From contig CM033392.1 in NCBI GenBank assembly GCA_019426215.1, positions 35,694,814 through 35,758,813 of the forward strand: a stretch of 64,000 nucleotides of DNA. Reading direction: 5' to 3'. Below the pieces are notes generated by a model. It saw nothing but the letters and a program-made list of their open reading frames with translations, made no database searches and was not told the DNA's origin. The stretch is from Buddleja alternifolia (taxonomy: Eukaryota > Streptophyta > Magnoliopsida > Lamiales > Scrophulariaceae). A program made the position numbers and the translations under genes. Each line of letters begins with the position of its first letter. Within the stretch, counting starts at the first letter, position 1. This document shows positions 10,874 to 21,469 of this stretch, piece by piece.

Positions 10874-13800
10874 TCAAGATCGTGACTTGATCTTGTATCT
10901 CTTAGTCATTTCAGCACGGATTGCTTCAGTTATCTGATCTTCTAACGTCATCATCGCAGCATGATCTTTACTGATTATGTGCTTGTTTTCTTGAACTTGT
11001 CGTGCCTTAAAGGCAATGAAGTGTTTATCCCATTCTTCTGGACTGATGCCTATGTATCGTAGGCAAATTCTAAAGGTTTGGTCGAAGTCAGACATTTTTC
11101 TTTCTAAGGCTAATACTGCTGGATCAGATGGTTCTGGAATTGATGCTCTGAGAAGAGGAATGTCAAACTGTTCAAGCAGTGCTCTTGAAGGCAATGGAAG
11201 AGTTGGATAGAGCACTCTGGGAGTTTCTTTCTTATTGGACGTTTCAACCGATGTAGTTACCCAAGAGGGATAGGGATACCTTGGTTCTGTACTCAGTGTG
11301 AGAGAAGTATCAATATGTTGACGCTTGGATGGTGGAGGAGGAACTTGATCTTTAGATGTTGACGATTTCCTCTTTTCTCCCTTATTTTCCCCCTTATTGC
11401 CATCATCAGTCTGTATGAAATGCTGAGTAAGAAGACTGACTTGAGTAGCAATCTGAGCGACAGAGGCCTCAAGAGTGGTTAGACGCTGGTCGAAATGTTC
11501 TTTCATGACCAGGAGTTGAGCGTGATTAGCGTCTGTGAGAGAGGTCTCTAGAGCCGTGAACCGGTCTTGTAGATCATTGGTTAAAGCCACATGACTTGCC
11601 TGAGTAGCTGTAGATAGTTGCTGTATTTGAGTGAGGCATTCAGTCATGGACCGTTGAGCGTCGGGAAGTGCAGTGCTGACTCGAGGCTTAAAACGAGATG
11701 TGTGTTTGAGAGATTCAATAGGTACTTGATAAGTAGGATCAAATACTGTTCCTCGAAGCTCTGGGGCAGTGTTGGACTCGGTGGATGCAGTAGAGTCGGA
11801 TTCAGTTGGACTGGGGGAATGAGGCGCTTGAGGTAATTCTAATAAGCGCTCAGGAGCAGGTAACGTGTCAGCTGGTGCTGCAGTAAATTCTGATTCTATA
11901 CGGCTAAAGTCCGTAAACCGAAAGTCCAAGCTGGCAAACGGCTCATCTGCATATGGATACGTAGCTGTCTGCAGAAGTTCATTCAAATGTAGAGTGGGGA
12001 GATAAGTACCTTGAATGAACGTTCTGATAGGACTATCCAGGGCCCTGATATACATTGGCCCGAGGATATCCAGCACATGAGTGGGAAAGATTTTGGAGGG
12101 CGCTTGGCAGATGGAGAATAAGGCATCTGGGCAATAGTGTTGTGAGAAGCCAATTAGCCGATCTGTTGGGAGAGTCTTCAGTTTCCGAGAGTCGGGAACG
12201 TGGAGCCGGTAATACTCTTCCAAGTATGGGTAGATGGCTGAAGCAAGCGCTTGAGATCTTTCTAGCAGCGATAAAACAAAATCATAGTGACTAAAGACTT
12301 CTGGTCGAATAGACGGAAGAAGTGGATATCCTCTGAAAGGATTGATCCGAGAGCCATTCCATTGTCGCAGATTTTCTGTGAAGATTTTGTCGAATGTGGA
12401 GACTGGAGGCATAATTGCCATCATGAAAGAAAAGTTGTCTTCACAGTGGCTAGGGGTGAAGTTCAGACAGGACAGGGGAGAGGAACCGCTGGTGGACGCT
12501 TGATCAGCAAAGCGTAGAGAAGAGTTGGCCAGTTTGTGCAACGCTTGTCTTAAGCGGTGTTCAGGTTGATGGCGGATCAGAGGCAGCTTCAGAACGGGTC
12601 CAAGTCGATGTTGGCGCTGCGTTAGCATGTAGCGTGCAAATTTGGTCTTTTTATCATGAATCCCGATTCTGAACAGATGGGGAGCACTAACCAAGTCTTC
12701 AAATTTATACGTGTCACCCATGTAAGCTTCAGCCCATCTTATCTCAGTCATACAATACTCAGTTCCTGCATTAAGTATAGCACGAAATCCTTGGTGATGA
12801 ATATCACAGATGGATTCAAAATGATACCTGTCTGGTTGGTAGTTAGCGTTCCAGACGCAGTCAAAATATGCATCGGTTTCAAGTTGAATTATCTCGGTCA
12901 GGGAAGCTGGACGCTCACCGGCATGTACTCCTTTATTCTTCCACAGGAGGAGAGGGTTAGCTGAGCGCTTGTTTTCCCTGCTTTTGACCAGTGTTGGGGA
13001 GTGAGAGTAGCCTTCTCTGTTTAGTAGCCCTTCCGTTGGGTTCACAAGCTTATCCTGACGCTCATAGACTCTGATGTTGTAGTCTCTGAGAGCGAAGCCA
13101 GTGGGTTTGCTTTTCCCACAGTCCAGATAATAAACTAAATCAACATCAGCTCTAGGAGTCTTGCCTCCTTGCCGCTGTGCTTGGAGAGTTACGGAAGCCG
13201 GGATGTGTTTGGGAGTCTTCCCGAGTTCAAGAGCTGTGTAGTAAGCTTCATCAGCTGGGGTTGAGGCTGTGTTAAATAGAGTGTTGCGTACAGCCAGATC
13301 AAACTTTATGAGCTTGGCGATATCATTTTCGGCATTGATAAGACTTTCTTCATTGTATCCTGCAGGTATGAAGGTCTCTGCGGGCGCTGGAGGCAAATAA
13401 TCGACTGAGTGATCGATAGTCTTTAAGGGATCCAGCTTGAAGAAATGTCGATGAATCACAACGTCGTTAGCATCGCTCTGACCTTCTGAGCGTGCCTCTG
13501 TTGTACTAGGTAATGCAAGCAATGGTTGAACCCTTGGGATTGCAGGTTCATCAGGCTCGAGATTTGTAGATTCGATGGCAGCTTCATGTGCGATGGCCAC
13601 AATGTGGGCCATATCAACATCCAGATGGACATCAACTGGTGGTTCAAAGGATGATATCGGGACAGCAGCTATGGCTTGATCACTTTGTGTAGCCTCAGAC
13701 GAAATGGCAGCAGTTGGACGCTTACGTCTCTTGAAGATACGCTTCACATTTATACCTTCGGCGGGGAACGCTTGAGTCTGTGGAACTGCAGGTTCTTCAA

Positions 13801-14782
13801 AGTCAATATTTTTGAGAACCTTTTCCAGATCTTTTCGACTAATGAGGGGTATAGAATCCTCGTCATCTTCATCGCTTTTGATAGGTTGAGCCTTGGGCTT
13901 TCGAGGAGCCCGTTTCTTTGTGACAGTGGGACGCTTCACATTACGTTTGGCTTTCTCCTGATCTGGACGCTCAGCCTCCTCATCTGACGCTGCTCGGACA
14001 ACTTGGCGCTCAGAGAGAGGCTTAGCAGCACCTCCAACTTTGGGTGGATTGAAGAGATTATTGATGATTCTTGGCCCATAGAACTTATGCTTGGCCACGG
14101 TGACTCCTGCTGAAGAGGTGCACTCTGCTCGAAAAATTAGATCACTTAAAACTAGACCATAAGGTCTGTTTGAAGTGCGTAGACTGTCTCTGAACCTGCT
14201 GAATATATAGGCGCTCCAGTTGATTTTTATCTTGAGTAGGATGGCAGTCATCATCTGGAACTGGGTTGGGTTGATTTTGTCGAAGGTTCCCACTCTGCAT
14301 TCTATGTTTTTACTGCAGAAATCAGCCAAGACTCGATACCTGTTCACTATATCTTTCTTCTCAAAGTACGGTTTGTATGGAACATCATCGTAAGCGCTAA
14401 TCTGAGTCCAGACTTCTTGAATTTGTTCTTCAGTGATAGTGTCTAAAGTGGCTCCAACATTAGGTAGAGAGAAATTCTGGGCAATAGAGGCCGCAGAGAG
14501 AGTGAACGTCTTTGATTCCTTCTTGGAGACAGGAAACAAACAAGTGATGGAAGTCTCATCGTCAGACAGTCGAGCATTTCTCCAGAAAAATTCTAGTTCT
14601 TTAGGAAACATATACGAGTATTTCGTGAGAAATTTCTGAAGCCCAGCTTCTACTACAGAATCCATCATTTCCGTTAAATCAATTTGGGGGTTTTCATAGA
14701 GAAACTTCCAATAAACTATAAGGCCTTCAGTGACCTTAACAACAACTTCAGCGGTTCCAGCAGTAGCTTTCTTGGGTGCCAT
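10874..14782 (-). CDS. Third ORF (1302 aa) of the Sirevirus-like element, unknown function
   Basis: A single open frame of 1302 codons in sense with gag-pol, about 1.1 kb downstream of pol. The start MAPKKATAG follows an AT-rich leader. Residues ~20-245 form a globular region (LEFFWRNARL, KINWSAYIFSRFRDS, AKHKFYGPRI) that reminds me of the 'putative plant transposon protein' domain found in such ORFs; this resemblance is from memory. Basic clusters that could be nuclear signals lie at ~278-298 and ~347-355 (KRIFKRRKRP), followed by acidic and proline-rich stretches. A coiled coil is likely at ~1045-1125. The C-terminal ~110 residues include GISPEEW. I see no signal peptide or clear membrane segment, so the label 'env-like' used for extra ORFs in this group rests on position only. 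Copy B carries the same ORF with two frameshifts, and a divergent relative ends at 61377. Confidence 0.85.
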   Translation of the reverse strand: MAPKKATAGTAEVVVKVTEGLIVYWKFLYENPQIDLTEMMDSVVEAGLQKFLTKYSYMFPKELEFFWRNARLSDDETSITCLFPVSKKESKTFTLSAASIAQNFSLPNVGATLDTITEEQIQEVWTQISAYDDVPYKPYFEKKDIVNRYRVLADFCSKNIECRVGTFDKINPTQFQMMTAILLKIKINWSAYIFSRFRDSLRTSNRPYGLVLSDLIFRAECTSSAGVTVAKHKFYGPRIINNLFNPPKVGGAAKPLSERQVVRAASDEEAERPDQEKAKRNVKRPTVTKKRAPRKPKAQPIKSDEDDEDSIPLISRKDLEKVLKNIDFEEPAVPQTQAFPAEGINVKRIFKRRKRPTAAISSEATQSDQAIAAVPISSFEPPVDVHLDVDMAHIVAIAHEAAIESTNLEPDEPAIPRVQPLLALPSTTEARSEGQSDANDVVIHRHFFKLDPLKTIDHSVDYLPPAPAETFIPAGYNEESLINAENDIAKLIKFDLAVRNTLFNTASTPADEAYYTALELGKTPKHIPASVTLQAQRQGGKTPRADVDLVYYLDCGKSKPTGFALRDYNIRVYERQDKLVNPTEGLLNREGYSHSPTLVKSRENKRSANPLLLWKNKGVHAGERPASLTEIIQLETDAYFDCVWNANYQPDRYHFESICDIHHQGFRAILNAGTEYCMTEIRWAEAYMGDTYKFEDLVSAPHLFRIGIHDKKTKFARYMLTQRQHRLGPVLKLPLIRHQPEHRLRQALHKLANSSLRFADQASTSGSSPLSCLNFTPSHCEDNFSFMMAIMPPVSTFDKIFTENLRQWNGSRINPFRGYPLLPSIRPEVFSHYDFVLSLLERSQALASAIYPYLEEYYRLHVPDSRKLKTLPTDRLIGFSQHYCPDALFSICQAPSKIFPTHVLDILGPMYIRALDSPIRTFIQGTYLPTLHLNELLQTATYPYADEPFASLDFRFTDFSRIESEFTAAPADTLPAPERLLELPQAPHSPSPTESDSTASTESNTAPELRGTVFDPTYQVPIESLKHTSRFKPRVSTALPDAQRSMTECLTQIQQLSTATQASHVALTNDLQDRFTALETSLTDANHAQLLVMKEHFDQRLTTLEASVAQIATQVSLLTQHFIQTDDGNKGENKGEKRKSSTSKDQVPPPPSKRQHIDTSLTLSTEPRYPYPSWVTTSVETSNKKETPRVLYPTLPLPSRALLEQFDIPLLRASIPEPSDPAVLALERKMSDFDQTFRICLRYIGISPEEWDKHFIAFKARQVQENKHIISKDHAAMMTLEDQITEAIRAEMTKRYKIKSRS

Positions 14783-15906
14783 TAGTGAGAAGTAGACAGA
14801 GATTACGAATGAAAATTTTTGTTTTTGAGAAAGAGAGAGAATTTTTCTTGCACGAATGTAATAGAGTATAAGAGTGTTTGTGTTCTGCAGAAAGTGTGTT
14901 TTTGAGATACTTCAATTTGAATGTTCTGTGTGTTTGAGATACTTCATTGAGATGTTGACACGTGGAGGAATATAAATCTCAGCCATTAAAATATAACTGT
15001 GGACGTGAATTTAGATTAAAGAGGCACGGTTTCTTTTAGTAACTGCCACATATACTATTTTGAAGTCCGATTAAAAGTTTGAAACAGAGACTTTTGATAT
15101 ACTGAGAGTGATACGTGTGCCCATGAAAAGCGGATACGTTCTTTATGAAAACTGTTCGGGAACCATAATTTTGAACAACTATTCAAATGCCCGCCAAAAA
15201 TTTGTTAAAGCGTCCGGACCTATTCAGAATGACGCTTGAAACAATTCAGTGTTATGTGGACGCTTGAGAATCTTGAGGGTCTCTTTCAAGTAACATTTTG
15301 TGCTTTAGCGGTCATTGTAACATATAGAATTATTCCTTTCAGGGTGTATATGAGGACACAGTTTCCCAGTACTTATCATTATGTCTTGGTAGTAGTGTTT
15401 TACTTTTGGTTTAAAATATTCAGCGCTGGTTGTATTCGTCTAAGATACATGGTAATTGTACTGACGCGTGTACATGTGCTGAACCATCTTTGAAAAACGT
15501 GATGAGTACCCATGGGTTTTCTTGAGCGAAGGGTGAGGAATGTCAAGTCAGCATTAATTGCATTGATTGACTAATCCACTTTCTCGTTTTAGCGTAGGGT
15601 AATGTACGCTTGCTTTTAAAGGGTCTTTTTACTAACTGCTTTAGCCGGGAATAAAGCTAAGCGTTTAGTTTATTTTGAAAGAAGTGCAGACGCTAAGACA
15701 GATTTGTGTAATAAGCGTCAAAAGGATTTAAGTGTATGGTGCTAAGTGCGTATGACCGATGCAAGGGAAAACATTTTTGGTCATATTCACTTAGGTATAG
15801 TTAGCTCTTTTAAGGTTCCCCCTATGTAGGTTCCCCATAAATTTCATAACATACAGTGAATTCCCCCTAAATTTCATGCCTAACAAAAGTATGATGTTTC
15901 GAATGA
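14783..15906 (-). other. Spacer between pol and third ORF, copy A
   Basis: About 1.1 kb without a supported gene. On the minus strand it holds the internal polypurine cluster near pol and then a leader rich in AAGCG-type motifs before the third ORF. It might carry a promoter or splice acceptor for ORF3, but none can be shown by eye. Confidence 0.5.
15814..15880 (-). promoter_or_regulatory. Internal multiple polypurine-tract cluster, copy A
   Basis: On the minus strand three purine tracts follow each other just after the pol stop: AAATTTAGGGGGAATT, AAATTTATGGGGAACC and ACATAGGGGGAACC. They resemble the true tract at the 3' LTR but lie about 5 kb upstream of it. Sireviruses are reported to carry multiple polypurine tracts, so this is probably that feature, possibly used as an extra plus-strand start. 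Confidence 0.55.
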
Positions 15907-18158
15907 TTAAGCATTTAGATCAATCATACCTAGTTCACTTCTTAAAGTGAGAAAACGTTGTTCGTTAAGCGCTTTGGTGAAGATATCTGCCAGTTGCTTT
16001 TCTGTACCAATGAAGTGCATGGAGATATCTTCTTTTGAACGTGGTCATGTAGAAAGTGATAGCGAATGTCAATGTGTTTGGTTCTAGAGTGAAGAACTGG
16101 ATTTTGAGTCATTGCTAAGGCGCTTTGATTGTCACAATGGATAGGAGTTGGATCTAGGATTATTCCATAATCTCTAAGTTGTTGCCTCATCCAAAGGATC
16201 TGTGCACAACAGCTTCCAGCGGCTACATACTCAGCTTCAGCGGTGGAAGTAGCGATGGACTGTTGCTTCTTACTGTGCCATGAAATTAGTCTATCACCTA
16301 GAAATTGACATGTTCCACTAGTACTTTTTCTATCTATTTTGCATCCTGCAAAATCTGCATCTGAATAACCAATTAGTTCCAAAGGAGAATCCCTAGGATA
16401 CCATAAGCCCACATTTTGTGTGCCTTTTAGGTACTTAAGGATTCTTTTAGCAGCAATTAAGTGTGATTCTCTAGGATCAGCTTGAAATCGTGCACACATG
16501 CATACTGAGAACATAATATCAGGTCTACTAGCTGTAAGATAAAGAAGTGGTCCAATAATACCTCTATAGTTAGTGATATCAATTTTCTTTCCATTATCAT
16601 CTCTATCTAGCTTAAGCGTTTGGCTCATTGGAATTTTTGAAGGTGATGCATTTTCCATACCAAATTTCTTGATCATATCTCTAGTATATTTAGTTTGATT
16701 TATGAATATGCCATTAGGGAGTTGTTTAACTTGTAATCCTAGGAAGAAAGTTAATTCACCCATCATGCTCATTTCAAATTGATCTTGCATCATCTTCGAA
16801 AATTTCTCACATAGACGCTTATTGGTAGATCCAAATATAATATCATCAACATAAATTTGAACTAGGAGAATATCTCCATTATGGGTAATTTTGAATAACG
16901 TTGTGTCAACGCTGCCTTTTGAAAAGCCTTTACCTAGAAGGAAGATAGAAAGAGTGTCATACCATGCTCGTGGTGCTTGTTTAAGACCATAGAGTGCCTT
17001 GTCCAATTTGTAAACCATGCTTTTCCCATGGTTGTTGATGAATCCTGGTGGTTGCTCCACATATACTTCTTCTTGGAGTTTACCATTCAGAAATGCACTC
17101 TTTACGTCCATTTGATACACTGTAAATTTGTTAAATGCTGCAAACGCTAGAAACATGCGGATTGCTTCAAGACGGGCAACTGGAGCGTATGTTTCATCAA
17201 AGTCGATGCCCTCTTCTTGACAGTATCCCTGAGCTACGAGTCTGGCTTTGTTTCTAATCACAATCCCATTCTCATCCATTTTGTTTCTATAGACCCATCT
17301 AGTTCCAATGACCCCTTGGTGGGTTGGTCTTGGTACTAGCGTCCATACCTCATTTCTTTCAAATTGGTTTAGCTCTTCTTGCATGGCTTCTATCCAACTT
17401 GGATCGTTAAGCGCTTCATCCACTTTCTTTGGTTCCATTTGAGATAGGAAGCTTGCAAACATGGCCTCATTTATTGTAGCGGCTCTTGTTCTAACGGGTG
17501 CTCCAATATCTCCAATAATTAGTTCTGGTGGATGGTCTCTGAGCCATTTTCTGTCTGGTTGGAACGAGTTAAGAGATTGATCTAACGTTTGATTAAACTG
17601 TGCAGGCGCTTGACCAATTCCTTGCGTAGGCGCTTCAGTGTTTATAGTTTGAGTTTGCTCTTGATGAACATTCCCTTCATGATCATCAGCGTTTCTTGCA
17701 ATGTCATCGTTGATGTCTTTACGAGTAGTCTTAGGATTAGGTACAATGATTTCATTATCTTCATCAATATCACTATCATCACACAGATTGATTTGTGACG
17801 CTTGTTGAGATAAATCTTCAATTCCTGCATCATTAATATTAACCTTACTCGGTTCTTGGTTAGCATCATCAAACACAACATGAATGGATTCTTCAACCTT
17901 CGATTTGACCTTATTTAAGATGCGAAAGCTCTTTCCATTTTTGGCGTAACCTAGAAAGATTCCTTCATCTGCTTTAGGATCAAATGTCTTTAGGCTTTGG
18001 GAACCATTGTTATGAATGAAACATTTTGAACCAAATACATGAAAGTATGAAACATTCGGCTTACGTCCCTTCCATAACTCATATGGAGTCTTTTCATGTT
18101 GCTTGTTGATCATACACCGGTTCTGAGTGTAGCAAGCAGTGTTGATAGCTTCGGCCAC
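15907..18158 (-). pseudogene. pol, downstream part, copy A (integrase C-term, RT, RNase H)
   Basis: The open stretch from 18158 begins [14 protein letters not shown] of the integrase core end and covers the integrase C-terminus ([11 protein letters not shown]). RT follows ([45 protein letters not shown]) with intact catalytic YVDD ([10 protein letters not shown]). RNase H has [19 protein letters not shown] and CDNQSAL. A single missing G near 16031-16036 throws the last ~40 residues out of frame, so the open frame stops at 15942. In the other frame the normal ending ([13 protein letters not shown] ... SELGMIDLNA) runs to 15907. A second missing G near 18155 separates it from the upstream part. 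Confidence 0.9.
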
Positions 18159-19156
18159 AACCTTTGAGGCAGCTTAGACTCGGCTAACATAGTCCTAGCG
18201 GCTTCTTTAAGCGTTCTGTTCCGTCGTTCAGCAACTCCATTTTGTTGAGGTGTTCTAGGTGCTGAATACTCATGAAGTATTCCAAAGTCTTTACAAAATT
18301 TCTCAACAATATGGTTAGTAAATTCAGTTCCTCTATCACTTCTAATTCTTGTTACTTTTAGATCTTTTGAGTTTTGTAGTTGACGAATTAGAGAGGTGAG
18401 CTTGGCACTAGTTTCATCTTTAGATGCTAGAAATTCTACCCATGTATAGCGTGAAAAATCATCAACTATTACTAGTGAATACTTTTTACCACTAACGCTC
18501 ATGATTTGAATAGGACCCAACAAATCTAAATGTAGTAATTCAAGTATTCGAGAGGTCGATAGATGAAGCTTCTTCTTAAAAGATGATTTAACTTGTTTAC
18601 CCATTTGACAGGCATCACATAAGCGATCTTTATTAAAGGAACCTTTAGGTAATCCCTCTACGAGATTTAGAGATATTAATTGAGAGATTGTTTTGAAATT
18701 GAGGTGATTCATTTTTCTGTGCCATAACCAACCTAATTCGTTTTGATTCTTAGCTACGAAACATGTAGGGTTGTTATCTAATGTTGAATCCCAATCTACT
18801 AAGTATACATTGTTTGTTCTTCTTCCTTTTAATTTAGTAGATCCTGTCTTAACATCGATTATCTCGCACAAGTCACTAGAAAATTTAATTTCAAAGCCTT
18901 TATCACAGAATTGACTTATGCTTAGGAGATTATGTTTAAGACCCTCAACATAGTATACATCATTGATCATGATGTTCCCCCTATGCATGATACCTATACC
19001 TTTAGTTTTACCTTTAGAATTATCACCGAATATAACTTGAGGACCATTGGTTGCACGATAGTTGATCAAGAGATCCTTTGATCCAGTCATGTGTCTCGAT
19101 GATCCACTATCTATGTACCATACTGAAGCGTCGGTGTTGGCTCTAGGTACCTGCAT
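18110..19156 (-). pseudogene. pol, upstream part, copy A (protease, integrase)
   Basis: 348 codons from ATG at 19156. The aspartic protease motif DSG is at residues 16-18 (WYIDSGSSRHMTG). The pre-integrase/zinc region has HRKMNH ... CDAC. The integrase core shows LDLLGP, DDFSRYTW, SDRGTEF and NGVAERRNRT, matching the catalytic D, D, E. The frame then runs into LWPKLSTLL instead of the normal [15 protein letters not shown], because one G is missing near 18155. The ATG is preceded directly by TGA in its own frame, so translation must depend on gag in some way or start internally. Confidence 0.88.
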
Positions 19157-19170
19157 TCAAAAGGGCAGAT

Positions 19171-21364
19171 CTAATTTCCTTTAGGTACCCATTTTGTTTT
19201 GGGTCCTTCTTTGTTAGTGACGTGAATTAGATTTTTCGGAACCCATATTTGCCTTGTCTTCACTATGGGAGAAAGATTGGCCTTCTTGGGTTTCGTTTTG
19301 AGTTGCATACTTTTTCTAGATGTATAGAAATATCCTTGATTATAGTAATAATCATAATCGTAATCACAATTATCATAGTGTTGATAATATGAACTGGATT
19401 GTTTTGGATATAGACGTTTGATTCTGTTTGGTACTGGCTTAGGATGCACTTTTGGTGCGGGACGCTTAACGTTTGATTCACTGGCAGAAAATATCTCCTT
19501 AGCTTTTTGAGCGTTTGGATATATTTTCTTTTGTGAGACATTCGCTTTGGTCTTTCCTTTGCCTGAGTCAGTGTTGACTTTATCATTAGCTTTTGTACCA
19601 GTATTTGTTGATTCATTCAGCGTTTGTCTGATCGAACTTTCTTCAACAAAGATTACACCTTTTCCTTTGTTGATTGTTGTAACATTGGACGCTTTGGCTT
19701 TATAACTAAATTATCAAAACCTAGACCGGTCTTTTCACCAAATGCCCTGGTTACTTTAGTCACATTATCTAGCGTTCTAGACGCTTTTGATAATGAAGAG
19801 ATAAGCTGCTCTGATTTGGCAAGTTTAAGCGACCATTTCAGCTTCTCTTTTGACTATTATATCAAAGATCACCTTTTAGCTGAGTAATTTCACTCTCGAG
19901 TGATTGGTTTTTCTCAATGCACTGTTGCTGAATTTGCAACTCTGCTTTGAGCGTTAAGTTATCACTTCTGAGTGCTGAAATAATACGATGGTGATTTTGG
20001 AATAATTGGGTGGCATCTTGACAATCTGTATAATATTCCTTTACTTTGTCAAGTAATTCATCATAAGAGAGAGGATGATACAGATCAGTGGTTACCTCAG
20101 ATGGTAAGTCGTTAGATGCTTCATTTTCTCTTGCCATGAGACAAATGAATGCTGAGTCCTTTGATGGTTCATCATCGCTGCTTTCATCTGATGATTCCAA
20201 GTCCTCTTCAGGCGTATAGAGAGGTTCTGATTCTGCTAGCAAGCCTTGTTGTCTCAGGTTGCTCCTGAATTGGTTTCTATCCGTGTGATCTTGCTTTGTA
20301 GGTTTAGACACATTTGGATATGGGCAATTAACTTGGAAATGCCCTGGTCTCCTGCAGTTGTAACAAAGATTGGTCTTCATCTTTTGTTCGTTTGTTAATC
20401 TTGTGGATCGTTGGTTTAACGCTGCAGGCGCTGAGAGATCTTGCTGAGAAGGAGTTTGATATTGAATTGGCGCTAGGGAGGAGGACGCAGGATAGTGAGG
20501 CGCTTGATATTGTGGTTGTTTTGAGGAAGCGCTTGATATGAACTTTGTCCTGGGTGCTTAGGACTGTTTCCTTCTTTTCATATTTCAGGAATTCCTGAAT
20601 CTATTTAGAAGCGCCAGTTCTTCTTCCTCACTTATATCCGAGCCTTTTTCTTTGATAGATTTTCCTTTGATTGATGCCATTAGCGCTCCAGATTCGATCA
20701 CTGGATTATTTACTGCATCACTGGCCGAATTCAGCTCAAACTCAAATGCTTTGAGTTCTGAAAAAGCATCTTCTGGAGTTAGGCTGTCCAGATTGTTTGA
20801 TTCGCCTCATTGCAGTTGTTTTCATTAGGAATCGCTTGTAGAAGACTCCTAAAGATTTTGACCACTGTTTCTCGATTTGTAGCTCCATACCCAGAGATGT
20901 TAGTTCAGTGGCAAGGGCTGAAACCTCAGTCTAATTGTCTAGCGTCTATTAGGTAGCATCTTGAAGCCGTTGAATTTTCTTGGCAATTGAACATTTGTTT
21001 TCTTTTTTTGTGCTGAGCCCACCAAAATAGTAGCCAACTTATCCCAAATTTCTTTAGTTGTATTGTATGATTGACTTGTTGAATAAGTGTCATTGTCACC
21101 ATGGCTGTGTATAATGCATTCCACCGACATTGTCTAGATTGGCTCGTCGACGCTCATCGGTGGACCATTCTTGTTTGGGCTTCTCCACATAACGTCAGGT
21201 GTTTCTCCTGTGGCTTCGGGCGCTCTGGTGATAACTTTGTATATTGATTGGCCCATCTGAAATGATATCACACATTTCATCATCACATGAACAAAATAAG
21301 TAACGCTTGACCTTCCAAGAGTCATAATTGACTCGGTCAACTTGGGAACTTTAGAGAATGCCAT
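19171..21364 (-). pseudogene. gag, copy A, broken by many small indels near the contig end
   Basis: The same protein as the intact gag of copy B (33394-35607). Here it is split into several frames: the start MAFSKVPKLTES at 21364, the zinc knuckle CYNCRRPGHFQVNC at about 20360-20320, and the C-terminal lysine/tyrosine-rich region to 19171. Most breaks are single-base losses or gains in short homopolymers, and they become denser towards the N gap at 22567. This looks like unpolished long-read sequence rather than biological decay. Confidence 0.85.
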
Positions 21365-21455
21365 GAAGAATTTAAAGTAATTTAAAGCGACTATAAAAAA
21401 AAAAATGGATTGAACAAGCAGTTACGCTTGGAACGCTTAGGTTTCAACTTCAACC

Positions 21456-21467
21456 GCTATGATACCA
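21456..21467 (-). promoter_or_regulatory. Primer binding site, copy A
   Basis: On the minus strand TGGTATCATAGC follows the 5' LTR after two bases. Copy B has TGGTATCAGAGC, the usual initiator tRNA-Met 3' end complement, so the one difference here may be a sequencing error. Confidence 0.8.
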
Positions 21468-21469
21468 CT

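Noticed and set aside
11016..14639. Several plus-strand open frames of 60-103 codons
   Set aside because: They are shadows opposite the third ORF; the same frames recur opposite copy B and have no coding features of their own.
15236..15493. 85-codon plus-strand frame in the pol-ORF3 spacer (repeated at 29459-29716)
   Set aside because: It is antisense to the element, with a hydrophobic low-complexity reading and no homology recognised; its conservation only reflects the near-identity of the two copies.
17642..17896. 84-codon minus-strand frame inside pol (also 31865-32119)
   Set aside because: It is an alternative frame across the integrase-RT linker, rich in M/L/I from AT-rich codons; pol is clearly read in the other frame.
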